Assembly: GCF_024198215.1 (NCBI RefSeq)
Contig: NZ_JAKCFA010000007.1
Span: 372,001-436,000 of the forward strand
Length of the DNA: 64,000 nucleotides
Direction of reading: 5' to 3'
DNA from: Myxococcus qinghaiensis
Lineage (GTDB): Bacteria; Myxococcota; Myxococcia; Myxococcales; Myxococcaceae
Below the pieces are notes generated by a model that searched no databases, was not told where the DNA came from, and saw only the letters and a program-made list of their open reading frames with translations. Position 1 is the stretch's first letter; every line of letters begins with the position of its first letter. The translations under genes and the position numbers were made by a program. Below are positions 1 to 7,633 of this stretch, piece after piece.

Positions 1-215
1 CTGACGAGAGGCGTGGCTTCAACCCCTCCAAACACAAAAGCGCGCTTCGTACCCGGATGTGAAATCTGAGATTTGATGGGGCCAGGATCTGGAAGGACGC
101 GCCCCTCTGTGAACAGCCAAGGCTCGTCAAACGCCTCACCAGAATCCCGTATCGGCGTCTCCAAAAGCCACTGGGGCACATCGCCAAGTCCCACCCAATA
201 GAAGTTCCGTTCCAC
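1..215 (-). CDS. Probable SitI-like immunity protein, partial (3' end outside window)
   Basis: An open frame of 71 codons runs off the left edge. It starts with GTG only 9 bases after the stop of the toxin gene and is preceded by AGGAGG at the toxin stop codon, so the two are translationally linked. The visible N-terminus reads MERNFYWVGLGDVPQWLLET, then an acidic stretch and DEPWLF followed by a Gly-Arg-Val turn. This pattern, with an early Tyr-Trp and a later Pro-Trp-Leu-Phe, recalls Imm11-type (DUF1629) immunity proteins, but too little is visible to be sure. Position directly after a lipoprotein toxin makes a cognate immunity role the best inference. Confidence 0.6.
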   Translation of the reverse strand, partial: MERNFYWVGLGDVPQWLLETPIRDSGEAFDEPWLFTEGRVLPDPGPIKSQISHPGTKRAFVFGGVEATPLV

Positions 216-224
216 CCTACCCTC

Positions 225-1517
225 CTACTTCACGATGAAGCTGCGTAGTTCTGAGCCCGGTGTGAGCAAGTCATCTGCAATCTTCGCGAGTTCCTTCATC
301 AAACTGGCCCGGCAGCTCTCCGTCGTTCGGCAGCGCGAAACAGACCGATTGAGGCGCTGAAGCACCTCATTGTGATAAAATTCGGGGTGAGGCCCCTCGT
401 GCCCGTTGAGCCGGACCTTGTTTGCAGCGTCCTCAAGAGTCATCCCAGCCTTCTTGAAGACTTCCTCGCACCTTGGCGTCCAAGGACCTCCAGTCGTGTC
501 GGCAATGGGGTTCTTGTTCGTGCAGATATGGTGAACCGGCCCAGCCTCATCGCCAGGAAACCGCCCTTCCCCATACATCGCCAGGGCGGCAGCAGCTCCG
601 GGTGCCAGGGTGACATTGAGCACGCCAGCAGCAGGAAGCGCGATGGAAGTCACACCGCCACTCATCGCCGCACCGAGCTGAAATCCCGCTTCAGCCTCGG
701 CCCGAACAACCGCCTGAGTGAAACCCGGGAGCCTGGGGCCCTGAGCCGCCATCGCGCCCCTGCCCCCCAAGGCCGTAGTGACCAGCAGCACCAGGACACG
801 CGTACCGTTCGTCCCCAGCACCCGCCCGAACCGATGCCCGATGTCCTGCAACTCGATGACGCTCATCGCCGTCCCCGAATCATCCCATAGCTGGAGGAAG
901 CCGCGCCCCATCTCCCAGACCGGCATGACACCGAGATAAGCCACCATCGCCGCCGTCAGCGCGACCGCGATGCCCTTGGTGATGGGCTCTGGCAGGGTGA
1001 GGGTCAGCAACACCGCCAGCGCCGCCGAGGTCAACATCGCCTTGAGCACCCCAGGGTTCAGCGACTTGCCGACCTCTGCCTCGACACTCTCCCAGACAGT
1101 GTCGAGCGCGAACGAGAGCGCCATCAACGTCCGGTCCTTGCGCGAGAATGCCAGCCCCGTTCCGCCTACCAGGGGCAAACAGTCGTCAGCATCGGGGCAG
1201 AGGCGTGGGTACAACGACCTTGGCGACTCACCGGCCCCCCAATCCACGAGCCCCTTCGAGGAGGCGAACAGCGGCCTGGACCGAACCCAGCCTCGCTCGT
1301 CCGCCTCGTCCGCTTCCCGGAACGCAACGTCCATCCGCATCTCGAGAATGAGCCGAGCGAGGGCCGCTCTGAACTCCGCTTCGCTCACCTGAACCGGGTC
1401 GACGTCCACGGACGCGTGGACGACGAGCTGACCGCCCCCCTTGTCCAGGTGGACAACCCGGGTGGTCGCACATCCGGTCGCCCAAAGGCTCACAAGAACC
1501 AGCGCGATGAACCTCAT
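225..1517 (-). CDS. SitA-like lipoprotein toxin with C-terminal AHH nuclease domain
   Basis: About 430 residues. I place the start at the internal ATG (1517) because it follows a GGGGGG run and gives a lipoprotein signal, MRFIALVLVSLWATGC, with the lipobox Cys at 16. A hydrophobic, partly membrane-like stretch lies at about residues 165-215. The last 100 residues carry HHICTNKN, then an AGMTLEDAANKV helix and GHEGPHPEFYH, the His-rich signature of AHH-family (HNH-like) nucleases. Lipoprotein plus nuclease plus adjacent immunity gene is the layout of the myxobacterial Sit toxins, which pass between kin cells by TraA/TraB outer-membrane exchange and kill non-immune recipients. I recall the SitA5 family as having this form; subfamily assignment is tentative. 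Confidence 0.8.
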   Translation of the reverse strand: MRFIALVLVSLWATGCATTRVVHLDKGGGQLVVHASVDVDPVQVSEAEFRAALARLILEMRMDVAFREADEADERGWVRSRPLFASSKGLVDWGAGESPRSLYPRLCPDADDCLPLVGGTGLAFSRKDRTLMALSFALDTVWESVEAEVGKSLNPGVLKAMLTSAALAVLLTLTLPEPITKGIAVALTAAMVAYLGVMPVWEMGRGFLQLWDDSGTAMSVIELQDIGHRFGRVLGTNGTRVLVLLVTTALGGRGAMAAQGPRLPGFTQAVVRAEAEAGFQLGAAMSGGVTSIALPAAGVLNVTLAPGAAAALAMYGEGRFPGDEAGPVHHICTNKNPIADTTGGPWTPRCEEVFKKAGMTLEDAANKVRLNGHEGPHPEFYHNEVLQRLNRSVSRCRTTESCRASLMKELAKIADDLLTPGSELRSFIVK

Positions 1518-1684
1518 GAAATCCCCCCGCCAATGCCGTCCAGGACTCAGGAAGCGCGGCATCGTGGCTTCAGGGTTGGATTCCTAGCGTCCACCCCACC
1601 AGGTTGTCCATCCGCCAGCACAGCAGCCAGGAGACCAGGGCAGGACCCACAGGCCCCGCTCCCGCCGGCCAGCACCCGAAAAGC

Positions 1685-1722
1685 AAAAAGGGCCGGCCGC
1701 CAGATGGCAACCGACCCTTTTC
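1685..1722 (-). terminator. Rho-independent terminator downstream of tRNA-Thr
   Basis: Read on the minus strand, AAAAGGGTCGG pairs with CCGGCCCTTTT (one G-T wobble) around a 16-nt loop, and the stem ends in a T-rich tail. It lies 9 bases past the encoded CCA end of the tRNA and would end its transcript before the toxin gene. Confidence 0.75.
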
Positions 1723-1730
1723 ACTGTTTT

Positions 1731-1805
<75 letters not shown>

Positions 1806-2116
1806 GCAAGGCGGCGCGCTGAGTACCATCGCGTTCGAGGTGGGGCAAGGAGAAATGATGTGCCCCTTCTTTTTGATTTCGGACACCCTGGTTCGAACAC
1901 CAACGAACGGCCCCGTCACCGTGACAGCCATGACACGGTGCATCCGCCCCCGGTGACACAGCGCGTTGCCATAAGTCCCCGTCATCGCTCCGCTTTTCGG
2001 GATGGCCAGAGGGCGCCTCGGCGGTTGACCCCCTGTTTCGCATATGCACATAAGGGCGCCGCTATCCCCGCGTCCCCGGCCCCCTGCGGCTGGGACCACA
2101 AGGAGCCACTTTCACC
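1806..2116. other. Intergenic region between tRNA-Thr and gdh
   Basis: This 311-bp stretch has no credible gene. It must hold the tRNA promoter on the minus strand and the glutamate dehydrogenase promoter on the plus strand. A short TTCGAAC-containing segment near 1881-1905 looks like a tRNA T-loop but lacks a pairing stem. Confidence 0.6.
2025..2054 (+). promoter_or_regulatory. Possible sigma-70 promoter of gdh
   Basis: TTGACC at 2025-2030 is a good -35 element. With 17 or 18 bases of spacing it faces ACATAA or CATAAG, a weak -10. The site lies 60-90 bases ahead of the gdh start, a sensible leader length. Confidence 0.4.
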
Positions 2117-3667
2117 ATGGCCAGCGAAGAGAACTTCATGCGCGCCCCGGCGCCCACGCCGAAGCGCACCGTCTACACCGAGGCGATGGAGATCTTCCAT
2201 CGGGCGGCGGACCTCATCAAGCTGGACAAGCGCGTCCGCCTGGAGCTGGAAGAGCCCGACTACGAGCACATCTTCTACGTCACGGCGAAGCTGAAGGACC
2301 GCCTCGTCCCCCTCATCCCAGAGCGGGCCAAGACGTTCGCCGACCTGCCCGAGACGCAGGTGCGCAACAAGGAAGGCCTGGAGCTGCTCGCCAACGGCAG
2401 CATCATCCTCAACGGCCGCGCCCTGCTGGGCTCCGACGTCGCCATCCGCCAGGGCCACCTGCGCCTGCCGGACGGCAAGGTGTACCAGCTGGTCCCCGGT
2501 GAGTCGCAGCGCTTCAAGGCCTACCGCGTCCAGCACAACCAGGCCCGTGGCCCCTACAAGGGCGGCCTGCGCTACCACCGCGAGGTGTCCCTGGACCTCT
2601 TCAAGGCCCTGGCCGCGGAGATGACCTGGAAGACGGCCATCGCGGAAGTCCCGTTCGGCGGCGGCAAGGGCGGCATCCAGATCGACCCGCGTGAGTACGG
2701 CCGCGAGGAGCTGGAGGCCATCACCCTGCGCTTCATGTACCGGCTCAAGAGCCTCATCGGGCCGAACATCGACATCCCCGCCCCCGACGTGGGCACCAAC
2801 CCGGAGATCATGGCCCTGCTGTACCGCCAGTTCTCCGACGGTGAGCGCGAGCGCCACAACCTGCGCGGCATCGTCACCGGCAAGGACGTGCGCATCGGCG
2901 GCTCCGAGGGCCGCGGCAAGGCCACTGGTCAGGGCGTCGCGTTCTGCATCGAGGACTACTACGCGGACCGCGGCGAGAGCGTGAAGGGCAAGACGTTCGT
3001 CCTCCAGGGCTTCGGCAACGTGGGCAGCCACGCCGCCATCATCCTGGGCGGCATGGGCGCGCGCCTGCTGGCCGTCAACGACTCCGACGGCACCATCTAC
3101 AACGGTGACGGCATCGACGTGCAGGCGCTGGCCGCCTACGTCCAGGACCCGAAGAACCTCAAGCGCAGCGTGCTGGGCTTCCCCGGCGCCCAGAAGATCG
3201 AGAAGAAGGACCTCTGGGACGTCCAGGCCGACATCCTCCTGCCCGCCGCCCTGGGTGGCGAAATCACCGCCGACATCGCCGAGCGCCTCAAGGTCAAGCT
3301 CATCGCCGAGGGCGCCAACGGCCCCACCACCCCGGAAGCCGACCGCGTCCTCCAGAAGCGCGGCATCGAGATGATCCCCGACATCATCGCCAACGCCGGC
3401 GGCGTGACGGTGAGCTACTACGAGTGGATCCAGAACAAGCGCATGGAGCGCTGGAGCGAGGCCGAGGTCGACCAGCGCCTGGAGCGCGCGATGAAGCGCA
3501 ACTACCGCATCATCCGCGACATCTCCCGCAACACGCCGCGCAAGACGGACATGCACGACAGCCGCGGCTACTGCGCTGGCGAGCCCGTGGACACCCGCTG
3601 CGCCGCGATGATTCTCGCGCTCAAGCGCATCGAGGCCCACTACCTCCTCGAGGGCTTCTCCCAGTAA
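2117..3667 (+). CDS. gdhA: Glu/Leu/Phe/Val-type dehydrogenase, probably glutamate dehydrogenase
   Basis: 516 residues. Interconverts glutamate and 2-oxoglutarate plus ammonia in the cytoplasm with NAD(P). The catalytic segment VPFGGGKGGI lies at about 178-187, with the substrate-binding PYKGGLRYH before it. The Rossmann loop GFGNVGSHAA at about 297 begins the dinucleotide domain, and the acidic AVNDSDG after the second strand suggests NAD rather than NADP. The protein is longer than the usual 410-450 residues because of about 70-80 extra N-terminal residues. AAGGAG stands 10 bases before the ATG. The gene is monocistronic, closed by a strong hairpin. The exact amino-acid preference cannot be read from the sequence, though glutamate is most likely. 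Confidence 0.88.
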   Translation: MASEENFMRAPAPTPKRTVYTEAMEIFHRAADLIKLDKRVRLELEEPDYEHIFYVTAKLKDRLVPLIPERAKTFADLPETQVRNKEGLELLANGSIILNGRALLGSDVAIRQGHLRLPDGKVYQLVPGESQRFKAYRVQHNQARGPYKGGLRYHREVSLDLFKALAAEMTWKTAIAEVPFGGGKGGIQIDPREYGREELEAITLRFMYRLKSLIGPNIDIPAPDVGTNPEIMALLYRQFSDGERERHNLRGIVTGKDVRIGGSEGRGKATGQGVAFCIEDYYADRGESVKGKTFVLQGFGNVGSHAAIILGGMGARLLAVNDSDGTIYNGDGIDVQALAAYVQDPKNLKRSVLGFPGAQKIEKKDLWDVQADILLPAALGGEITADIAERLKVKLIAEGANGPTTPEADRVLQKRGIEMIPDIIANAGGVTVSYYEWIQNKRMERWSEAEVDQRLERAMKRNYRIIRDISRNTPRKTDMHDSRGYCAGEPVDTRCAAMILALKRIEAHYLLEGFSQ

Positions 3668-3696
3668 GTCGCGGGCACGCACGCCCCTGAAACACC

Positions 3697-3735
3697 AAGG
3701 GCACGGCTCCTCTCTTTTCGAGGACCGTGCCCTTC
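3697..3735. terminator. Terminator hairpin after gdh
   Basis: AAGGGCACGG pairs with CCGTGCCCTT, with an inner CTC/GAG pairing and a small TCTTTTC loop. It sits 30 bases after the gdh stop. The T-run is poor on the plus strand. Being symmetrical, it may also stop transcripts from the opposite PilZ gene. Confidence 0.7.
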
Positions 3736-3828
3736 GTGCGTGGTGGGTGCCTCGGAAGACGGCCGTCGCGGCCCCCTGTCACGGGAGCGTCGGGCCACCC
3801 GGGCCCTTCCGGGCCCCCACTCGAAACC

Positions 3829-4224
3829 TCAGTGCATCACCCGCTCGCGGTCCACCAGGAGCAGGGGCGCGTCGTCGTGCGTCTCGTACGCCACGATTCG
3901 CAGGCCCACCCCGCGGCTGCTGCCCTCGCGCCCGTCCTTGCGGCCAAACGCCAGCGCCACCTGGTAGCGGACCTCGCACAGGCACGTCATCTCCGTGCCG
4001 TCCTCACCCGCGAAGGTCACCTTCAGCTTTTCTCCGAGTCCGACCTGATCCCGGACTTCCACGAACATCCCGCGAGCGCTGATGTTGCGACCGACGCCCC
4101 TCATCATCCCGTCCTGGGTGGTGAGGTAGACGGTGAAGACCTTGTCGAAGCGCAGGTGGGTACGACGCTCTTGGGGACGCTCGAACACTGGGGGTGCCTC
4201 CCGGCAACAGGTGGTGACAGGCAC
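3829..4224 (-). CDS. PilZ-domain protein, probable c-di-GMP binding
   Basis: 131 residues from a GTG start; an in-frame stop lies just upstream, so it cannot be longer. PilZ domains bind cyclic di-GMP through an RxxxR motif and a (D/N)xSxxG motif. Both are visible: RRTHLR near residues 21-26 and RNISARGMF near 46. The domain fills nearly the whole protein, so it is a single-domain receptor rather than a fused effector. It is transcribed divergently from a secreted protein, with an inverted repeat between the two genes. In myxobacteria such proteins tune motility, polarity or exopolysaccharide; the specific target here is unknown. Confidence 0.85.
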   Translation of the reverse strand: MPVTTCCREAPPVFERPQERRTHLRFDKVFTVYLTTQDGMMRGVGRNISARGMFVEVRDQVGLGEKLKVTFAGEDGTEMTCLCEVRYQVALAFGRKDGREGSSRGVGLRIVAYETHDDAPLLLVDRERVMH

Positions 4225-4242
4225 ACCCTACATGGTAGCCAT

Positions 4243-4267
4243 ATGTAGGCAATTTATTTACCTACAT
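4243..4267. promoter_or_regulatory. Operator-like inverted repeat between PilZ gene and secreted protein
   Basis: ATGTAGG and CCTACAT form perfect 7-bp arms around an AT-rich 11-bp spacer. A second copy of the half-site, CTACAT at 4228-4233, pairs with the same ATGTAG. The AT-rich core is conspicuous in this high-GC DNA and lies 48 bases ahead of the plus-strand start and 19 ahead of the PilZ start, where a regulator could control both genes. Confidence 0.5.
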
Positions 4268-4314
4268 CCACCCCCACCCACCTACGAGAAGGCATCCCCA
4301 GGAGTTTCCGGGAC

Positions 4315-4995
4315 ATGGCACCATCCGGCCTCCCCCAAGCCCTGGAGTTCCTCGCCTTGAGCCGCTTTCTGGTCGCCGTCGCCGCCCTCCTCCTGCCCAC
4401 CCTGGCCCTGGCCGACGTGGACGCGCGCTTCGCCAAGCTGCGCGACGACTCCGAGCCCCTGGGCGGCCTGGGGGCCTTCCTGGAGAAGTACATCGGCGCG
4501 TGTGAAGGGGCGCTGGTGGACCCGCAGTGCAAGGCCCAGGCGGAGGCGTTCCGCAAGAAGTACCAGGGCAAGCAGCTGTACATGATTGTGGTGGAGGACG
4601 ACGCCAGCATGCTGTCGCCGGGCCCGTACTCCCCGGTGACGGGCGAGTACACCATCAACATCACCCCGTTCTTCCCCGGTGGCCGCTACGCCATGACTCA
4701 CGGCGCCCCGAAGAAGTCGGACGGCAACGGCAACCCCGTGCTGCCCTACCTCACCGTCACCGGCACGCTGCCGGACGGGTGGAACGGCCAGATCTTCTCC
4801 CGCATGTTCTCCATGCGCGGGGTGCGCGCCCAGGTCGTCTTCACGCCGCAGGGCGTGTGGTCGCTGCCGAAGAAGGGCGGCGGGAAGAACTTCGGCGTGA
4901 CGGCTCGCATCGACGGGCTCATCGTCACCGAGGGCCGCACCGGCACGCAGCTGGGCCTGTGGCTCAACGGCAAGGACGCCAACGCGAGCCGCTAG
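4315..4995 (+). CDS. Secreted or periplasmic protein of unknown function
   Basis: 226 residues from the ATG, which has AGGAG 11 bases upstream. The N-terminus holds a signal peptide (hydrophobic LVAVAALLLPTLALA, cleavage about residue 33); a TTG at 4357 with GGAG upstream would give a shorter, more classical signal. The mature part has two Cys residues (ACEGALVDPQC) that could pair and a beta-rich C-terminal half rich in Gly, Thr and aromatic residues. No catalytic motif is visible. I do not recognise the family beyond a memory of similar proteins in other myxobacteria. Confidence 0.75.
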   Translation: MAPSGLPQALEFLALSRFLVAVAALLLPTLALADVDARFAKLRDDSEPLGGLGAFLEKYIGACEGALVDPQCKAQAEAFRKKYQGKQLYMIVVEDDASMLSPGPYSPVTGEYTINITPFFPGGRYAMTHGAPKKSDGNGNPVLPYLTVTGTLPDGWNGQIFSRMFSMRGVRAQVVFTPQGVWSLPKKGGGKNFGVTARIDGLIVTEGRTGTQLGLWLNGKDANASR

Positions 4996-5020
4996 CTCGC
5001 GCGTAACAGTCCGACTCCCT

Positions 5021-6481
5021 CTAGCGGGCGATGGCCACGTACTGGAGGGAGTCGCCCCGCTTCACCCGCAGCAGGATGCTCGCCCCGGAGCTGCCCTTGG
5101 ACAGCGCCGCGCGCACGCCGGCCGCGTCCTTCACCCGCTTGCGGTTGACCTCCGTCACCACGTCACCCACGCGAAGGCCCGCCTCGTCCGCGGGGCTGCG
5201 CGGCGTCACCGCCGACACGAGCGCCCCCGCCCAGGCCTCCTGCCCCAGCGGCGCGGCCACGTCCGGCGTCAAATCCCGCAGCGCAATCCCCAGGTCCTCG
5301 TCGCTGGAGGTGCGTTGGACCAGCCCCTCCGCCGCCTCCTGCGCGGGGCGCTCCACCAGCCTCACGGACACCTCCGCCTGTTTGGCCCCCGGGCGCAGCA
5401 GCGTCAGCTTCGCCTCCGTGCCCGGCGCCAGCAGCGCCACCTTGCGAAGCAGCTGGAGGTAGGAGCCGATGGTCCGCCCGTTCACCGCCACCAACCTGTC
5501 TCCGGCGCGGATGCCCGCGGTGTGCGCGGGGCTGCCCCGGTAGACGTCCTTCACCAGGGGCGCGCGACGCTCGCCGTTCTCCCGGTCATCGTTGACGACC
5601 ACGCCCAGCCAGCCGCGCTCCAGCTTCCCGTTCTCCCGGAGGTTGGGCAGCAGGTCCTTCACCAGGTTGATGGGCACCGCGAAGCCGATGCCCTGCCCCT
5701 GGCTGATGATGGCCGTGTTCACCCCGACGACTTCGCCTTTCATGTTGAAGAGCGGGCCGCCGGAGTTGCCCGGGTTGATGAGCGCGTCCGTCTGGATGAA
5801 GTCGTCGAACTGGCCCACGCCCAGCACGCGCTCCTTGGCGGAAATCATGCCGTGCGCCACCGAGTGGTCCAGACCGAAGGGGTTGCCGATGGCCACCACC
5901 CAGTCGCCCACTTCCAGCCGGTCCGAGTCCCCCAGGTACAGGGCCGGCAGGTCCCCCATGTCGGAGCCGCTCAAGCGCAGGAGCGCCACGTCCGTGGACG
6001 CGTCCCGGCCGACGACTTCCGCGGAGAACTCGCGACCATCCGACAGGCGAACGGCAATCTTGCTCGCCCCGGACACCACGTGGCTGTTGGTGACGACGAG
6101 CCCGTCCGCCGTCAGCACGAAGCCCGAGCCCGTGGAGCGCTTCATCCCCGTCAGCCCGCTCTCCCGGGGGCTCACCGTGGTGATGTTGACGACGCCCGCC
6201 TCCACCGCGCGAATCAGCGGGGCCAGCGACGTGGGCGGCACGAAGTTGGGAAGACCTGGGTCACCCGCCGGGCGCTCGCGCCACAGCCCCATGGCGCCCG
6301 CGCGGCCCTCGCCACTGCCCTGATAGGTGAACCAGGAGGCGTGCTCACGCAGACGCGCCTGGAGCCAAGGCCCCACCGGCCCCTCCTCCGCGGCGACCGC
6401 CGTGAGAGGAGACACCACCAGGACGAGGAGAACGGACAGCAATCGAGCAGACACGGAGCGGCAGCTTATACGGCGTCGCAT
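5021..6481 (-). CDS. HtrA/DegP-type periplasmic serine protease with two PDZ domains
   Basis: 486 residues from the ATG at 6481; a longer frame needs a TTG. A signal peptide (LLSVLLVLVVSPLTAVA) exports it to the periplasm, where such proteases degrade or refold damaged proteins. The trypsin-like triad is complete: His in TNSHVV near 132, Asp in STDVALLRL near 162, and Ser in NPGNSGGPL near 238. Two PDZ domains follow, about 285-375 and 395-486, for substrate recognition and oligomer control. The gene ends a minus-strand cluster with grpE and ftsH, all envelope or protein quality-control functions. It converges with the secreted-protein gene at 4315 with 25 bases between. Confidence 0.92.
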   Translation of the reverse strand: MRRRISCRSVSARLLSVLLVLVVSPLTAVAAEEGPVGPWLQARLREHASWFTYQGSGEGRAGAMGLWRERPAGDPGLPNFVPPTSLAPLIRAVEAGVVNITTVSPRESGLTGMKRSTGSGFVLTADGLVVTNSHVVSGASKIAVRLSDGREFSAEVVGRDASTDVALLRLSGSDMGDLPALYLGDSDRLEVGDWVVAIGNPFGLDHSVAHGMISAKERVLGVGQFDDFIQTDALINPGNSGGPLFNMKGEVVGVNTAIISQGQGIGFAVPINLVKDLLPNLRENGKLERGWLGVVVNDDRENGERRAPLVKDVYRGSPAHTAGIRAGDRLVAVNGRTIGSYLQLLRKVALLAPGTEAKLTLLRPGAKQAEVSVRLVERPAQEAAEGLVQRTSSDEDLGIALRDLTPDVAAPLGQEAWAGALVSAVTPRSPADEAGLRVGDVVTEVNRKRVKDAAGVRAALSKGSSGASILLRVKRGDSLQYVAIAR

Positions 6482-6542
6482 GGCGAGCGGCGGGAACAAC
6501 CCAGGTCCCCACCGTCTTCCACGTTTTTCGAGCCAGCAGCCG

Positions 6543-7184
6543 TCACGCCTGGGCGGGGGCCACGTACTTGGCCACCTTCACCCGGGCCGGGCGGATGACC
6601 CGGTCCTTCAGGCGGTAGGCCGCCCGGAACTCCGCCACCACCTTCTGGTCCTCGTCCGGAGAGGTGGTGATCTCCATGTCCGTGGCCTCCGCCACGTTGG
6701 GGTCATACGTCTGGCCCACGACGGTGACGCGCTCGATGCCCATGCCCTGGGCCTTCGCCAGGAGCGAGTCGCGGATCATCCGCACCCCCTGGGCGAGCGC
6801 GGAGGAGTCCTGGCCGCTCATGGAGAGCGCCCGGTCCAGCTCGTCGATGGCCTCCAGGAGGGACACGGCCACGTTGCCGCGCTCCACGTCCATCATCCGC
6901 TCGCGCTCGCGGGTGAGCCGCTGCTTGAACTCCTCGCGGTCCTTGTTCACCGCCTGGTAGGCGCGCGCCAGCTCGTCCACCCGTCGGCGGGAGGCCTCCA
7001 GGTCCGCGCGCAGGCGCTCCTTCTCCGCGTCGGCGGCCTCCGACACCACGTCATCGGCGGGGGCCCGCGCCTCGGCTTCCTCGGAACGGGCACCGGCGGC
7101 CTCTCCGGCGTCTGGGCCCGGCGGACCTCCGCCGTTGGCGTGCTGGGTTTCCTGGGTTGCGTCGGTGTGGGAGTTGCCGGACAT
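6543..7184 (-). CDS. grpE: GrpE nucleotide-exchange factor of DnaK
   Basis: 213 residues from the internal ATG at 7184. Releases ADP from DnaK in the Hsp70 cycle. After a disordered, Gly/Pro/Ala/Glu-rich N-terminus of about 65 residues comes the long coiled-coil (AEKERLRADLEASRRRVDEL, then KDREEFKQRLTRE), the four-helix dimer region and the beta-wing, ending in the family hallmark V..R.AYRLKDRVIRPARVKVA. Neither dnaK nor dnaJ is adjacent, unlike many bacteria; instead grpE sits between the sigma region 1.1 protein and the HtrA protease. Confidence 0.92.
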   Translation of the reverse strand: MSGNSHTDATQETQHANGGGPPGPDAGEAAGARSEEAEARAPADDVVSEAADAEKERLRADLEASRRRVDELARAYQAVNKDREEFKQRLTRERERMMDVERGNVAVSLLEAIDELDRALSMSGQDSSALAQGVRMIRDSLLAKAQGMGIERVTVVGQTYDPNVAEATDMEITTSPDEDQKVVAEFRAAYRLKDRVIRPARVKVAKYVAPAQA

Positions 7185-7282
7185 GTCGAACCTGAAGTCG
7201 AGGTGTGAAGGCGCTCGTGCGCGGGTAGGCTTTGCTGGTCGCAACCTAACCGCGCGCGAGTGCGTGTCAACGCGAGGAGGAG

Positions 7283-7525
7283 CTAGTGCTCCTGTGGCGC
7301 TGGGGTCTCGGCCATGAACCCATGGTCGATCTGCCCCGTCACCTCGTCGATGATCTCCACCTGGGCGGCCCGCAGCGAGTAGTAGAGGAGCCAGCGCTCC
7401 GCCGCCGTCAAAGTCCCCGCCGGCAGTGCCTCCTCGATTTCCTGAACCGTGAGCCGCCCCTCCTTGAGCCCCTTCGCGAAGAGAGCCTTCCGGGCCATGT
7501 AGCTCTTGCCGATCCTGTTCTCCAC
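7283..7525 (-). CDS. Free-standing sigma-70 region 1.1-like protein
   Basis: 80 residues from the GTG at 7525, chosen because AGGAGG lies 8 bases upstream. The segment ALFAKGLKEGRLTVQEIEEA followed by LP and a Leu-rich helix matches the N-terminal region 1.1 of the housekeeping sigma factor RpoD (GK..GYLT..E....LP). In RpoD this domain keeps free sigma off DNA and occupies the RNA polymerase channel before melting. No DNA-binding regions 1.2-4 are present and the protein ends shortly after, so it is not a sigma factor. It may bind polymerase or act only as a small helical fold; function is inferred. It lies between ftsH and grpE on the same strand. Confidence 0.7.
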   Translation of the reverse strand: MENRIGKSYMARKALFAKGLKEGRLTVQEIEEALPAGTLTAAERWLLYYSLRAAQVEIIDEVTGQIDHGFMAETPAPQEH

Positions 7526-7556
7526 GGCGTCGCCTCCTTTAGGTCTCAAGATAATT

Positions 7557-7600
7557 TCGCCCCCCGAACACCGCAGGAATGCGCGGTGGCGGGGGGCGAG
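7557..7600 (-). terminator. Strong hairpin between ftsH and the region 1.1 gene
   Basis: On the minus strand TCGCCCCCCG-CCACCGC pairs with GCGGTG-CGGGGGGCGA around a short loop. It starts about 33 bases past the ftsH stop and lies 31 bases before the next start. The stem is followed by AAATTATCTT rather than a clean T-run, so it could be a terminator, an attenuator or an mRNA-stabilising element. Confidence 0.5.
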
Positions 7601-7633
7601 GGCCAGGCCGGAGAGCAGGCGTTCGGCCGTCCG

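Noticed and set aside
1870-1915. tRNA-like fragment containing TTCGAAC near tRNA-Thr
   Set aside because: The expected 5-bp T-stem does not pair, and no anticodon or acceptor arm follows, so it is not a tRNA; remote chance of an old att remnant.
1982-3682. 566-codon open frame antisense to gdh
   Set aside because: It mirrors the codon structure of gdh, with low-complexity Ala/Val/Leu/Asp translation typical of shadows in high-GC DNA, and lacks any recognisable domain.
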